Assembly: GCA_035610365.1 (NCBI GenBank)
Contig: CM069438.1
Span: 46,868,837 to 46,932,836 of the forward strand
Origin: Aquatica leii
Lineage: Eukaryota > Arthropoda > Insecta > Coleoptera > Lampyridae
Direction: 5' to 3'
Length of the DNA: 64,000 nucleotides
A model generated the notes under the pieces. It made no database searches, was not told the DNA's origin, and saw only the letters and a program-made list of their open reading frames with translations. Position numbers and translations under genes: made by a program. Positions 1-11,480 of this stretch are shown here, in pieces; positions within the stretch are counted from its first letter, which is position 1; every line of letters begins with the position of its first letter.

Positions 1-1405
1 AAAAGTTTATTACATAAAATGCATGTAATCAAAACCAATCTTTTCTTTTGATGCCAAAATAATTAAAATTTATTTTTAAAAAAATTAGAAATTTAAGACT
101 TAAAAGAACGAATTCTTAGAATGTAATAAAAATCAAGGTGTAGATAATCATTTTCTGAGAAATTAATATTTTTTTACAAAATTTTTATTATTTTATCACA
201 AACGCTAAGGCATTTTCTTATTTTTAGTCATTTTTCGTGCTTTTAATATTTCAGGTTGTTGTAAGTTTTCAGGGATTAAGTTTAATAATAAAAGACCTTA
301 TACTAAAGTTTTTATTTTTGCTTTGTATTATAAAAGAATAATATTTAACTTTGTGTAAAATACATGCGAGGTGTGTAAATAATTACAAAAAAATATGTCA
401 ATGTAATTATATTCGTGTTGAGGTTTTAAAAGCGTTTTTACTAATAATAATTAAAAATAATAACAAACAACACTGTAGTATTTGTTTAAAGAAATACCAG
501 GAACGAAATACTGTTAAATGTTTATTAGAAACAGAAAAAAATAATTTTCAAAACAAGTTTATTAATTCTTATTTGTCGGGAGGTGTGTTCAATTTTTAAT
601 AATATTTGTTGTAAAGTAAACATATGATAGAGTCAACGATATAGTCACATATTAAGGTTTGCTGATAACTAGTTCTAGGATTTGTTTATTGCAGATTTGA
701 TGTTGACATCTCACAGAAATGAAGTTAATTTTTTTATTCAAAAACAATAATGACTCATTTCTCAAAACATAACTACATATAAACATTTTTATTCAAAAAG
801 TTTGTTAAAACATTAGTTTGCGGCGAATAAAAACAAAAACTTTGAGTTAACTATTCTCGTAATTTTAAATTATTGGTCATGTTTATGTTATGTTACTTAA
901 TTTGGCGCTAAACGTGGGGCTTAGAAATTCTAGTTTCTTTTCATCACTACGACTTATTTCAGTGTTTAATAAAAGATTTAATGCTACAAAAATAATGAAA
1001 GACTAGTATAACATAGTATAGTCAACTCTGCAAAATAAATGAAAACGTAAATTTAAAAAAAAATTCTTACGGAGGAGATTGTCAAAATTTTTAATCTTTA
1101 TCTATGTTTTTTTTTTAATTTGTAATCAAGCAGAAATTGCCGTAAGTTGTACAACTTTTATAAAGTCACAGCTGACAATTAACGCATTTAATCCAATCAA
1201 TCTTTAATGCTGTATTGGTATAGTCTTCCCCACATTCTACGCATATACATACATATCGGCAAAGTTTTCACTTCCATATTTTTCGTTTTCTAGTTTTAGA
1301 ACTACATCTTCCTAATTGCTTAAAAATTCATTGTTCCGTTTTTTTAATTCTTGTTGTCTCTTTTTTCTTTTTTGGGTCATTCTTATTTTGGATTTTAATT
1401 TTATT
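1..1405. other. AT-rich DNA without a recognised gene
   Basis: Very AT-rich sequence with only short chance reading frames, the longest about 80 codons and of low-complexity composition. I recognise no transposon domain, RNA gene or tandem repeat here. Confidence 0.5.
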
Positions 1406-2140
1406 TCATTGTGCTGTTTTTTCTTTTTTTTTTCTTTCTTTTGGCATAGCAAATCGTTTGTGAGCATTTTTAACTAGTCCAACCATATGGTGCCATGTGA
1501 TTGTCTGACCTAGATGATTGACCATGAAGTCATCACCAACTTGGTTAAAATATATTTTGAAAAATATCAACAGGCTGTAACCAATGATCAGTATGTGGTG
1601 TTTGAGGACTGTTGACGCAATGTGGCTCACAATATGTCAGCAGAACTTTATTGTCCTTGTTGTCTTTTACAAATTTATAAAAGCGTAATTTAGATTTTTC
1701 AAAATTTTCAAATGTCGTCTTAGATGTGTCAAAGTTTTAGACTTAGGTAAACCTTTCATGGTCATATAGTCTTTTTACGCATTCGGGAAAAAATAAAACA
1801 TAATGAAACAGATTTTCCCGCAGATTTTATTGCGCAGTATATAGTTACAGTCAATCTACGATCTCCTAGCGTAAAATTAAAGACTTGTTTTTGACTTTTT
1901 TTTAGATATGATTTTAATAAATTCGGTTTTATCGTAGTTATAAATTAATTAAACTTTTTTCTCCGTAGTACTTCTCCAAGTAGCAATAAAATTCTTCTAC
2001 GATATGCTTGTTCTTTCCATTTTGAACTGCATACATGCAAATTTACGGATTTTCGTTGTAGTTAAGCCATAATTCATTCGTGCTGCGTCTTGTAGATATT
2101 TTGCCAAAGTTATTTCCTCGTCTTCATCAAATATTTAAGA
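1406..2140 (-). pseudogene. pogo/Tigger-type DDE transposase relic
   Basis: Read on the minus strand, this is a decayed DDE_1 transposase. The stretch RIYNYDKTEF, near 1.92 kb, corresponds to the family motif RI(Y/W)N-D-ETG around the first catalytic Asp. It is followed by a segment like TVTIYCAIKSAGK...FIFSR. Near 1.5 kb comes NHLGQTITWHHMVGLVKNAH, equivalent to the conserved C-terminal NHPG-TIT-----LV-KAY block. Several in-frame stops rule out function. The same relic lies upstream of peptide gene copies 2 and 3, so it was present before the block duplication. Family assignment rests on recalled motifs only. Confidence 0.6.
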
Positions 2141-2329
2141 ACGTTAGAAATTTAACGAAAGTCTTATCTAATCCCCTTTTTCTTTGAACTTTACTACACA
2201 CTCTTCTTAGCTGTTTTCTCCTTCTCTATACTTTTGCCATACACCCCCCTCCTTTTGCGTTTTCTTCTAAGATTTCTTCCACTTTCTTAACCTCTTCTTT
2301 TAGCTATCTGCATTCATTCGTCATGTGTT

Positions 2330-2690
2330 TAAGGTCCTCCATTTATTCTTTACATAGTCTGCACCTCCTTTCTTCATCTTTTCTCTAGTATCTATTTCCT
2401 AACTCTTCGTTTCCACGTCCAAAACTCGCTATCATTTTTTTCTTCTTGCTTTCGTTCCCTCTCTCATTCAGATATTCTGGAACCCCTTCTCTCTTGATAT
2501 TCTTATAATTCGCATTATATCTGGCCTCTTTTATCTTTATATATCTTTCATGCTTTTTTATGTCCCTATATCTCCATAATATTTCCTCTCTTACCTCTAC
2601 CCCTTCTTTCCTTAATCTTTCTACTTCTTCTCTCGCGTACCCGTTTCTTTTATAATATTCTTCTTTGTCATCCTCCCCGTATTTCACTCT
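2330..2690 (-). pseudogene. LINE C-terminal domain with CCHC-type finger
   Basis: The minus strand encodes a basic, Tyr/Arg-rich segment ending SFGRGNEELGNRY, then RRCRLCKE, then the tail HMTNEC. This matches the plus-strand LINE near 63.35-63.46 kb, which reads RFRCGNEEQENKYW, RRCRLCRE and IEHMLKE. The C-x2-C...H-x4-C spacing fits the terminal zinc finger behind the RT in I/R1-type LINEs. A stop codon lies inside the finger. Confidence 0.6.
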
Positions 2691-3189
2691 TCCTACCTTT
2701 ATCTCTTTTTAACATTCCTGTAGTATTTTCATTCGGTTTTATCCCTCCGTTCTTCCTCCTGTTTCTTTTTTTTGCCTACACCTCTTCTCTTATAATATAC
2801 CGCGGTGTTTCTCTATCTAGCAATAATACCCATTTCTAGTATTTTTTTGTATTCTTTCTACTTCTTTATACTCCTTTTCCCATGTTTTCGCCCTTTATAT
2901 CACAACATTTTTTATTAACTTTTCAAACAGCAGCATGTTTCTTATGTCAACTTTAACTAATCCTTTTTTCACACTCCACACTAGTCTTATTAACCTTTTC
3001 TCACTCTTTCTTTTATGTATGGGAAACCCCCCTTATTACCCTGGTTTATCGTGTAATCTAGGTATGTGAATTTCTTCATCTGCTGCACTTCCTCCTCTCT
3101 CTATTTCCGCTTCTCTTTATTTCTTTTCCCCCCTGCTTTTAAATACCATTATTTTTGTTTTCTCCATATTTATTTCTATTTCTTTTTTT

Positions 3190-4180
3190 TATGTATTTTT
3201 TAGCGTCTTCATCATCTCTTTCATTTGCTTTTCCTCTTCAGCCACTAACACTGTTATCCGCATACCCAACGACCACACTTTCACTTTTCCTATTACAATC
3301 TCTCCTATTTTTTGTTCTTTCATTGTCTCTTTCAAATCTTTCGTATATATTGTAAACAGGCTTGGACTTAATGAACATCTCTTTCTCAACCTTTTCCTTT
3401 CTAACGAATTTCTCACTTTCATCTCCATTCACTTTCACCCTGCTTTTCGTTTCTTCGTAAATTTCCTCCATTATTTCTATTAATCTTTTATTTATTCTTT
3501 TTCTCCTTATGGTTCCACAGTTTTTCCTTGTTCACTCTGTCAAAAACGGGTTTTAAATCTATGAACCGTGCCATTATTTTCCCCTTTTTTTCTCTAGCTT
3601 TCTATTTGCTAAGTGTTTTAATTCATATATATGTATATATATATATATATATATGTTGTCTGTCACTCTTCTTCTCTTTCTGAATCGTTTGTCCGTCTAG
3701 TACCAAACTCTTTTTCTTTATTTTCTTCTGTAATCTTTTTTGTAGCACTGTTGCATATAATTCTTATGCCGTGCTTAGTAATGTCACCCCTCTGTAAATC
3801 TTCATTTCCTTTCTGTCTCCTTTTTTGTGTACCGGGAATATTATTCCCTCTCTCTATCTTTTCGAGAATCCTTAAATTTCTCATTATCTCATCTTCTCCT
3901 GTCGCCTTTTTTTTTTTACCTCTCTTATTGCCTCTATTACCTCTATCTCCATCTCCTTCTTTCCGTCTTATTTCTTTGTTTTTCTTTTCTTTTTTGATTT
4001 TGCTTTCCTCCCCTCCCAGCGGGCTTTTAAAATAACTTTCCGATTTTTTTATTTTTAATCCTGTTGTCCTTTTTTTCTTCCATTCTTTCTTTAGGTATTT
4101 CCATAAATCTTCTTCCGTTTTTATTCGTTTGATCTGATCTTTTTTTTTTGTTTTTATTTTTTTCTCTCGCATGTTTTCTT
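3190..4180 (-). pseudogene. LINE reverse transcriptase relic
   Basis: Minus-strand RT pieces are spread over all three frames. Near 3.9 kb is a KATGEDEIMRN-like motif, the K-A-GEDG block at the start of the palm. Further on come RKRCSLSPSLFTIYTKDL, equivalent to the usual KGLRQGCSLSPLLFNIY, and then GYADNSVSG at about 3250-3285. The last is the catalytic (Y/F)ADD box with the second Asp changed to Asn. Frameshifts separate the motifs. The order along the minus strand is correct for one RT. Confidence 0.65.
3625..3654. repeat. (AT)n microsatellite
   Basis: About 30 bp of alternating A and T interrupted by one G, inside the minus-strand LINE between its RT and linker coding parts. Confidence 0.8.
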
Positions 4181-4439
4181 GTAGATTTTTACTGCTTTTG
4201 TATATTCTTCCACTGTCTTAATGTTTTTCTTATCTTTTTCTTTGCCTCCTTGCATTCTCTATCTCACCATTTCTGCCTTCCTGATGTTTTCTCTTTTCCA
4301 CTTCCTAAATCTGACTTTCTCTGTCGCTTTCTTTATCATCTCTCTTATTTTCTCCACACTCTCTTGTAATCTCTTCTCTACCTATACCGCTTTCCCTATC
4401 CTCCGCTTGTATTCCTCATCTTTTTCTCTCTTTTCTTTT

Positions 4440-5170
4440 TTTCTTCCTTTTATTGTCAATTCTAGTAGTAAGTAGTCTGACTCTACCCTTTCTCCCACCT
4501 TAAACGTCTTTAGCTTTTTTGCAGCCTATTTATTTGTTAAATCAAAATTTATTAATGATTCTCTCGTTCCTCTTATGTACGTATACTTTCCCATTCATGC
4601 TGCTTCTCCGTTTCCATTCATTATTTTCTACCTCCTTTTGTTGCACATTTCCAGCAGTTTTTCTCTTTTTTTATTTATCACTTTGTGCTTTGTTTGTTTC
4701 TTCCACGTCCCTTTCCTTTTTTGTATTCCCCCTCTTTTTTTATTCTTGCGTTAAGGTCCCTTCCTAATATTATCAATCCTTCCTGTCTCTCTTTTATCAT
4801 CTCTTCTTTTTTTATTTTTTGTCTCTTTCATTCTGCTGCTGTAAACCGTCACTATTTTTATTTTTGTTTTTCTTCACTGTATGTTCCTTTCTACTATTCC
4901 TCTTCACTATTGCACTTTCTTTATTTTTTCCTGGCTCAACCATTTTCTTCTTATTTCTGTTATTATACACCCTTTTGCTCTCTCTTTACTTTTCTCTATT
5001 TTTGCATGTTGCACCACCCACTTAAATACCTCCGGCCACTCTTTTCCGACCACTTTCATTTTTTTTCTTTTATCCATGTCTCCTGTAATACCACTACATC
5101 TTGATCTCTTATGTACTTCTAGAAATTATGTTCTTTATTCTAGCTACATTTCAAAACAATACTCCCAGCT
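4440..5170 (-). pseudogene. LINE APE-type endonuclease relic
   Basis: On the minus strand, QDVVVLQETWI (about 5080-5115) is the endonuclease box containing the catalytic Glu. Then come IVTVYSSRMKET and GLIILGRDLNARI (4741-4780), the GGDFNAR box with two substitutions. Near 4.5 kb are RGTRESLINFDLTN and a VGERVESDYLLLE stretch, equivalent to the G--S-IDYV and SDH-P-- end of the fold, with the final His replaced by Tyr. The endonuclease nicks target DNA to prime reverse transcription. Frameshifts and stops interrupt it. Confidence 0.65.
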
Positions 5171-5822
5171 CTTTCATCTCCCCCTGTGTTTTTTTTCTTT
5201 CTTTCCTCTATTCTTCGTTCTTGTTCTTTTCTTTTTCCATTACTCATTATTGCTTTTCTTTGGCATTTTGTCATGATTCTTTCTTTTTTTTGACTCTCTT
5301 TCGTTTATTAGTTGTTTGCCCTTTGATTACCTATTTTCTCTCCTTTTTCTCTGTTCAGCTCTCTGTCTCTATCGTTCCATATGTATTTTTCTTTGTCTAT
5401 CTCTTGTATCTTACCCATACTTTTTTCTTTTTTGCTTCTTTTTCCACTGCTCTGTTCATTATTTCTCTTTTTACTCTCTTTTCTTCCCATGTCTAGTCGT
5501 GATTAATGTGTTCCTTAATTTCCTCTTCTCCGCCATCACTTTTTGTTTTTCCTTCCATCTTTCCATTTGCGCCACCACCATCTCATTTTCCTTCTCTCTA
5601 TTTATTCACCTTTTTTACTTCTACTTTCACCTATAATTTTTCTTTTAGCATCATTACTGATACGTTTTGTGGTTATTTACTTCTCCTCAACTTTTTTATT
5701 ATATCTTTTAATAATACAATTCTTTTTCTATCTCTTCTCATCTTTCGCTTTTTTCAATAGTTTTTCTATTCTCTTTACCAGTTCTTCTTTTTCTTTCTTC
5801 TACTTTTTTTCTCTCTTATTTC

Positions 5823-6014
5823 TTATTTTGTTTCTTTGATTTCTTGCCTTATTCCTTGCATGTTTTCTTTCATTTTTACTATCTCTTTTATTAATTCTTT
5901 CAGTTTTTCCAACTCTTTCTGTTCTTTTCTCTTTCTAATATTGAGCTGTTTTCTTTGTTTCCCTCCGTTATTTTTTTTTATATCTGGTGATCTTATTGTT
6001 TTCTTCTTTAACAT
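5823..6014 (-). pseudogene. Coiled-coil segment at the 5' end of the LINE
   Basis: A minus-strand frame of 63 codons, mostly Lys and Glu, with a heptad-like leucine and isoleucine pattern (KELEKLKELIKEIVKMKENM). Position and composition suit the coiled-coil part of a LINE ORF1 or an N-terminal extension. It could also be low-complexity purine-rich sequence; no specific domain is visible. Confidence 0.35.
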
Positions 6015-6120
6015 TTATTTGTTTTCTGTTTTTTTCTTCTTCCTCTCTTTCTCTCTCTTTTATTCATTCCTTACTTTCTTTTATTTTTCAGTGCTTTCCT
6101 TTCTTTTTGTATGTATTTAA

Positions 6121-7137
6121 ATCATTTGTAGTAGTTTCGCTTTAATTTTGTATTAAATGCAATAATTTCTATCAATGTAGAAGGTTATCTTTTATCACTG
6201 ACCTTCTCGATTGTACTGCTTATTCACCTTAATCTAACTTGTTTGTTAGTTTGATTTTTTTCCATCACGGTTTTACACTCTCCACTTAATTATTTATTCT
6301 TTATTGCCTTACACCCTTTATCTCTCTATCTGTACTCTTACTGCCACTACTAACTCCAGTTGCTTCTCTTACTAACTTTTCCAACTTCTCCACTTGCTTT
6401 TCACTTTGACGTTGCCTTAAACTAAAATACGACTTACTACGTTCAAAGGTACCGCCCAAAAACCTTTTGTGTTTTGATTTTTGATCATTAAATTCTAAAG
6501 TTTATTTCTTAAAATACACTTATAATTTTATTTTCTTTTTCTTTTTTTTTGTATTTTGTTTTTGTAAATTTTAGTTACCTTTTCATAGTTAATTTTTTGA
6601 TTTTGTTCTTATAATTTTTCTTGTGATAATCGTCTTCGTTTCTATTTCTTTATGTTATTTTACTTTTTAGTGTTTATTTTTTGTTTTATTTTCGTGTTTG
6701 CATTTTTAAATGTTCTATTACCTTTGTGTTATTTTCCTTTAGTTGTCATAACGTCTAAATTTTGTCCCGGTTTAATTAAAGTTTTAGAAAAAGCTTCTGT
6801 TATACATTTTCTAAATTTAAAATAATAAAAAATACACAGCTCTTAATCGTAATTTTTGATAATACTCATTGTTTGTATTGTGGTAGTACATTTTTTGTCG
6901 GTTTTTAATTTTTTTTAATCAATACACAAAGAAAATCTGTTTGTAGTAAAATATAAACAATGAAAACGTTTACATAAATTTACGTTTATTTCATAACATT
7001 TAAATCTAAAAATAAGTTACATTTAAAAAAATATGTATCACATTAAATCTTTTCAAAACGTATTTTATTTATAAGTTTTAAGTTTGTTTTTAAAACGTCA
7101 TTGTTTGAACTTGTTATCCTAGTAAACAGAAATACCA
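6121..7137. other. 5' flank of peptide gene copy 1
   Basis: No gene is seen. The last 250 bp or so (from about 6.89 kb) align with the upstream regions of the other two copies. They share a palindromic patch ACATAAATTTATGT-like and a TATTTTATTTATAAGTTT stretch. This shared upstream sequence probably includes the promoter-proximal regulatory DNA. Confidence 0.5.
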
Positions 7138-7145
7138 TATATAAG
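7138..7145 (+). promoter_or_regulatory. TATA box of peptide gene copy 1
   Basis: TATATAAG starts 41 bp upstream of the ATG at 7179. The same octamer starts 42 bp upstream in copies 2 and 3, which puts the transcription start only about 10 nt before the ATG. The in-frame upstream Met codon near 7101 lies before the TATA box and is therefore not a likely start. Confidence 0.7.
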
Positions 7146-7178
7146 CTTATTGATGAACATGTTTTTATTAGAAAAAAA

Positions 7179-7424
7179 ATGTTACAAATTGTTACACTAC
7201 TGTTAGTACTCACCTCCATGACGTATTGTGAACGTGAGTCATGCAAAGGAATAACTTTGCCATGGTTGTGCAAGTTTTGTTGCATTTGTTCTTGTCCAAC
7301 GGATCCAAATGACTGCGAAGGGATACTGCTAGGAAATGGGTACGTAATTGCAAAAATTAAAATACGTTTTTTTAACAATTAATGTTTTAGGATATGTTGC
7401 GACCCAGATAATGAACATTCGTAA
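7179..7424 (+). CDS. Small Cys-rich secreted-type peptide, copy 1 (two exons)
   Basis: Exon 1 is 7179-7339, the intron 7340-7390 (51 nt, GTACGT...TTTTAG, phase 2) and exon 2 7391-7424, giving 64 codons plus TAA. The product starts with a hydrophobic signal-like stretch (LQIVTLLLVLTSMTYC). A compact Cys-rich part follows with the pattern C-x8-C-x2-CC-x-C-x-C-x6-C-x9-CC and an acidic tail ending DNEHS. There are ten Cys in all, nine after residue 20. Unlike copies 2 and 3, retaining the intron here meets a stop at once, so splicing is needed to reach the conserved end. Exon 2 has DP where the others have ES. I do not recognise the family; an extracellular defence, venom-like or structural peptide are all possible and untested. 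Confidence 0.65.
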
Positions 7425-7739
7425 AATAGTTAATTAATTTTATTTTATATTTTTGTAATTGTTTATTTTGTAAACTTTTTATAATATACTGTGATAATTT
7501 AAAGTTATTTAATCTTTTATAAGATCTTTTAAACTATTCAGGTTTATGTCCGCCTATTGTAAGAAAAAAAAGATATTTTTAAAAATAATTCAAAAATTTA
7601 ATCTTCTCTCAAGACACCGTTAACGGATATGCCAAAAGCTCTGAAGAAACTGATTCAAATTCTGGCTTCACTGATTCCAGTCTTGAACCTAAATTTGAAT
7701 TTATTTCTGTCTCATTTACTAATAACAATAATAGCAAGT

Positions 7740-9570
7740 ATTAAAGTTTCTCTCATGTAACAATTTAACCTGCCAAAGATACGGCCACACCACTTAATCA
7801 ACACGTGTACAAAAACAAATGAAACACCATTGCCTCTAAATTGAAATAATGATACAAACACACAAAATCGCAAAATGGAATGGCTTGTCAAGGCCAAACT
7901 ATAATTTAGATGTATATTTTTTAACACCCTTGAAAAACGCTTCATAGAATAACCATCACCAAAAGCAGGAAACTGTTAAAATTGCTTTTCGTCAATAATC
8001 AAAATTATCTTACCACTAGACAACCTACATACTGGCCTACGGACAGGAACAAAATCTCGGTGTTACCAATGGTTTTACTCAACTTTTGTGTTACAAAAAA
8101 CAGCACAAATTGAGTCATGTATTAATACGTCATGAGATCATTCCCAATCATAGTTAGGTTAAGTACACAAATATTTATCACACCCAGACCAATTAGTCTC
8201 AGCAACAATGACTGGGACTTGTTCAGAGAAACAAGTAACGAACAAATAGTTTAAACATACCTTTCAAGACTACCGACAACGCTGACGATGCAGTAGAACA
8301 CCTATATCGTACTATACAAAGTGCGGCATAGGACGCAACCCCATTATCAAAAGCAAACGTTGCCTACAGTACTAAAACGAGCAACAGCTGAAAAAAAAGT
8401 TTTGCCGAACTTAGAAGAACACTAAATCATCGTACGATAAAAATTGACTCAATAACACTACACGAAATCAAGAATCAAGCCAATCCTGGTAGATAACAAA
8501 ATGATACCAGACCATATATTTGGTTTTAGAGAAGAACATTCCACCATCAAACAAGTCCACAAGATAGTAAGCAAAATCAACCAGGCTTTTAAAGAAAAGA
8601 AATATCGTTCTTTTGCCATCCTTCACATAGCCCAGGTCTTACATAAGGTGTGGCATACTGGATTACTGTTTAAGGTCAAGATAAATTTGCCACGTTTTTA
8701 CTTCCAACTGTTCAAATTCTATTTAAGCAAATGAAGTTCCAAGATGAGCTAATGAAACTACACTCTATTAACTCCAGTGTTTTCAGACCTATGCTATACC
8801 TACTGTACACGGCAGACCGCAACTCTTGCAACACATGATTATACTGCTATTGCATTACAAATCTCTCTTAGTCAAGAGCAAGACTAGCTCCGACTTTGGC
8901 GTATAAAACCAAATGGAACAAAATCCACACAAGTGACCTTCACACCCAGAAGGGAAACGTGTCTATCAGTAATCCTTACAACACACCACTTCCCCAAGCA
9001 GAAGACGTCAGATACCTTGGTATACACCTCGACCGCAAACTAACGTGAAAAAGACACGTATTCAACAAGCAAAAAAACTGAACTTAAACTACACTACACT
9101 GCCGATTAGGGCAAAACTCCAAGCTAACATTACATAACAACTTACTCTTTTACAAAAGCATTCTTAAACCTGTACATATAGGGTGCAACCATGGAGAACC
9201 ACAAGCAACTCTTATTTGGAGATTTTTCAGAGACTTCAGATTTCTAAAACTCTGAAGGTTGTAGCAGATGTACCGTGGTACGTTACAAATGAAGTCATCC
9301 ATCAAGATCTCTGGAGTGAAACTAGTAAAAGACAAAGTGAAGTGTGTGAGTGCAAGGTATATCACACGATTAGAAACTCATATAAAATCTCTTGTTAAGA
9401 ACCTGATGGATAACAGCAATGCACTGCGCAGACTGACGAAACTCAAATCTCTCGATCTTCTGGACCGACATTAGCCAGACTTGTGCATCAATACTACCTG
9501 TAAGTAACTTCTGGGAGAGCCATCCAATGGGACTTCTTCTTTAAAAATAGCTGACTCGCCTGTCCGCTGA
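7740..9570 (+). mobile_element. Jockey-clade LINE fragment
   Basis: This is a defective Jockey-type element on the plus strand. PTYWPTDRNKI with LNFCVTKN (about 8.03-8.1 kb) is the end of the endonuclease. IPDHIFGFREEHSTIKQVHK (from 8504) is the RT block I usually see as GFR--HST--Q. Near 9.0 kb, EDVRYLGIHLDRKLT is the typical post-RT motif, and ARYITRLETHI...LVKNLMDNSNALRRL (near 9.35-9.45 kb) is the C-terminal end. Several stops and frameshifts break it. It replaces the gypsy relic seen in blocks 2 and 3. Confidence 0.75.
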
Positions 9571-10245
9571 AAAACACATTTCACAGCTTTCCACATTTGA
9601 ACTCGTGTTTTTTTTTCTTCACATATTGAAAATGTAAATTTGCTATGGATTAAGACAAATTTGCATTTTTTTGTCGCACTTTAGAAATATTTTATCAAAA
9701 TTATTATTTTCTTTGTCGTTGCAAATTTTTATTTCGTGTTAGTCTAGTATAAATCCCATTTAAAATTTTCAATGGTCAAAGTTTTCTCTGCAGACATTTT
9801 CGATTATATTCATTCTTCTTTTTAGTGCGCCGTCTCAAAAGTGGGTTGGTTATTATAATGTGGGATACGACCGCGTTAAAAAGGTACCTATTCGTTTTTC
9901 TGTGTTTGCATGGAGGGTTTAGTTTTCACGTTCATATAAAGGAACAGCAAAAACGTAACCGTAGTAAAAAAATGTGGTTTGTCAATAGTGTCCTTATAAT
10001 GTTAAAAATTTTCTGATTGTTTTATTCTTGATTTTATCTTCATTTTTGCATTGCTTTGTCTAGTCTAGATATTTTAGTGACGATAATTGTTTAATAATTT
10101 TTCTACGCGACTTGGCATGTATGTATATGTATCTTAAAGAATGAGATCTATAAGAAATTGGAGTTCCGGCAGACTAGCACCATAGTGTCGCCGGCATAGC
10201 GAAGATTACTAATGATTTATAAGTGATTTCACTATGTGTCTGAAG
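9571..10245. other. Non-coding stretch with a short RTE-tail trace
   Basis: No gene. The part at about 9.8-9.96 kb aligns by eye with 22.1-22.5 and 29.7-30.1 kb, where the minus strand encodes the end of an RTE-type LINE. It anchors block 1 to the other two blocks. Confidence 0.4.
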
Positions 10246-10553
10246 TTTACTATAAATAGCTATAAACGGCGGTAACACGTTGAAATTAGTTTAACACCAG
10301 CGAATGCGTCAATGCAATTGTGGGAACTACATTAGAGTGTATCTCCTACTGCTGATGAGTCCCAAAAAGGCGAAACGGCCGTCCAGTAGTTCACTCTGGT
10401 GGCGTTTGCACAATTGCATTAACATTGCTTTACCACCAATGTCTTTTTACGTTGTGGTTTTATCCCGTAGAATTATTCAAAGGATATTTTGAATTTCACG
10501 GGTGTTAAACTAATTTCAACGTGTTACCGTCATTTATAGCTATTTACAGTAAA
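10246..10553. mobile_element. 308-bp inverted-repeat element carrying a hammerhead ribozyme
   Basis: The ends are inverted repeats of about 52 bp, left 10246-10298 and right 10501-10552. They share TAAATAGCTATAAACG-like and AACACGTTGAAATTAGTTT blocks with few mismatches. The interior holds further pairing and a hammerhead ribozyme motif at its centre. No protein is encoded. The right flank of the ribozyme (CACAATTG followed by ACATTG) recurs beside the ribozymes at 12.1-12.4 kb, so these belong to one element family. No clear target duplication was found. Confidence 0.65.
10334..10397 (+). ncRNA. Type I hammerhead ribozyme
   Basis: All core parts are present in order. Helix I is CTACTG (10346-10351) with CAGTAG (10384-10389), extended through an internal loop by AGAGTG (10334-10339) with CACTCT (10392-10397). 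The core CTGATGA is at 10352-10358. Helix II is GTCC...GGC, then GAAA at 10372-10375. Helix III is the loopless self-complementary ACGGCCGT (10375-10382), and cleavage is predicted after C10383. A peripheral internal loop in helix I is typical of fast natural hammerheads, and a palindromic helix III suggests it may work as a dimer. Self-cleavage is inferred from structure only. Confidence 0.8.
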
Positions 10554-10599
10554 ATTATTAATGATGTTTACGCCTAGGTTTATATTGTTAAGAGTTTCA

Positions 10600-10800
10600 T
10601 TAAACAGTGTTAAAGTAAAGATTAAACAAAAAAGAGAATAGGACACACTCTTGTCGCACGCCTTGTTCTACTGCTAGTTCTTCAGATGTATGCCCGTTAA
10701 TTCTACTTGTTGCTGTTTGATGCCAACATTGATTGCTTATGATGTTTATATCTCGTGCCTTGATAATAACTGATTTGAGGATTTTAATTAGCAACAACTG
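10600..10800 (-). pseudogene. RTE-type LINE reverse transcriptase fragment
   Basis: Minus strand: QTATSRINGHTSEE, then EQGVRQECVLFSFLFNLY. This matches the RTE/BovB-like RT block --A--R-NGE-S---KVERGVRQGCVLSPLLFNLY, with Gly to Glu and two further core changes. It is a short remnant only. It probably belongs to the same old RTE insertion whose 3' end survives near 9.8 kb. Confidence 0.55.
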
Positions 10801-11480
10801 GGTATCATCATTAGTGGCTAAGATAGCTGTGTCATCAGCAAAGTTCGCTCTTAAAACTTCTCGTGTAGTCGGAAGGCCAGCAGTATATATTTAATACAAC
10901 AATGGTTCAACAATACTGCATTTATCTGATACAGTTCCGTGAGGACAGTGCCAACTTAACCAGGAAGTGTCTGTTTTGTACGTAGGATTTAAAAAGAAGG
11001 AAATAGTTTAAAGCGAAGATTTAACGTAGCTTAGATAATAAACTTAGTAGTAGTAGTAGGTGTATTAGTCGCTATGACTCTATCTCGTTTAGAAATTAGA
11101 ACAATCTGTGCAACATTTGATTGGTTTGGAAAATATTCTATGCGAACTATTGCAGTAAACAATTGCGTTAGATATTTTACACCACTGTAGGGTAACTATT
11201 GTTGAATTCTCCCTGTAATTAAGTCGTATCCTGGCTCTTTTTTAAGGTGTAAAGTCGTAACCACGTCTCTAACCTCATTGACTGTAATACATAGTAGTGA
11301 ATACTTGAGTTGGTAAGGAATTTCTAGTAAGCGAGTTAGTTCTTCTTCTTTTTCTGGTTCGATTTCCGATGGATATGGTTGAAAGACATTAGAGAGATGG
11401 TCTGCGAATATGCTCGTTTTTTCTTTGTTACTCCTGACCCATGTTCCTTGATGAGTTCTGATTAGCTTTTGTTACTTGTT
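10790..11480 (-). pseudogene. Jockey-clade LINE RT fragment, minus strand
   Basis: Reading minus from about 11.48 kb: a FADHLSNVFQP-like piece, then LCITVNEVRDVVTTLH, KKEPGYDLITGRI, and LTQLFTAIVRIEYFPNQ. Near 10.83 kb comes ANFADDTAILATN, the catalytic box. These correspond in order to the Jockey fingers and palm (INEV---I--L-PKKAPGYDLIT----), with stops in between. It is in the opposite orientation to the Jockey piece at 7.7-9.6 kb, with the first hammerhead element between them. Confidence 0.7.

Larger units (their letters stand above)
2150..6120 (-). mobile_element. APE-type non-LTR retrotransposon (LINE), I/R1-like, defective
   Basis: A 4 kb stretch whose plus strand is almost purely C and T. 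On the minus strand it reads as a Lys/Glu/Arg-rich LINE, 5' end near 6.1 kb and 3' end near 2.2 kb. The order is a coiled-coil segment, an APE-type endonuclease, a reverse transcriptase and a C-terminal CCHC-type finger, as in I, R1 and Jockey-group elements. Frameshifts and a mutated RT active site show it is dead. It lies between the Tigger relic and peptide gene 1, where blocks 2 and 3 have nothing comparable. It is related to the plus-strand LINE at 61.2-63.56 kb. Confidence 0.75.

Noticed and set aside
3631..6120. Long plus-strand frames rich in Phe, Leu, Ser
   Set aside because: Antisense of the purine-rich minus-strand LINE; the minus strand carries the recognisable endonuclease and RT motifs in order.
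7101..7178. Upstream in-frame Met extending peptide gene 1 to 93 codons
   Set aside because: It starts upstream of the conserved TATA box and has no counterpart in copies 2 and 3; the ATG at 7179 is shared by all.
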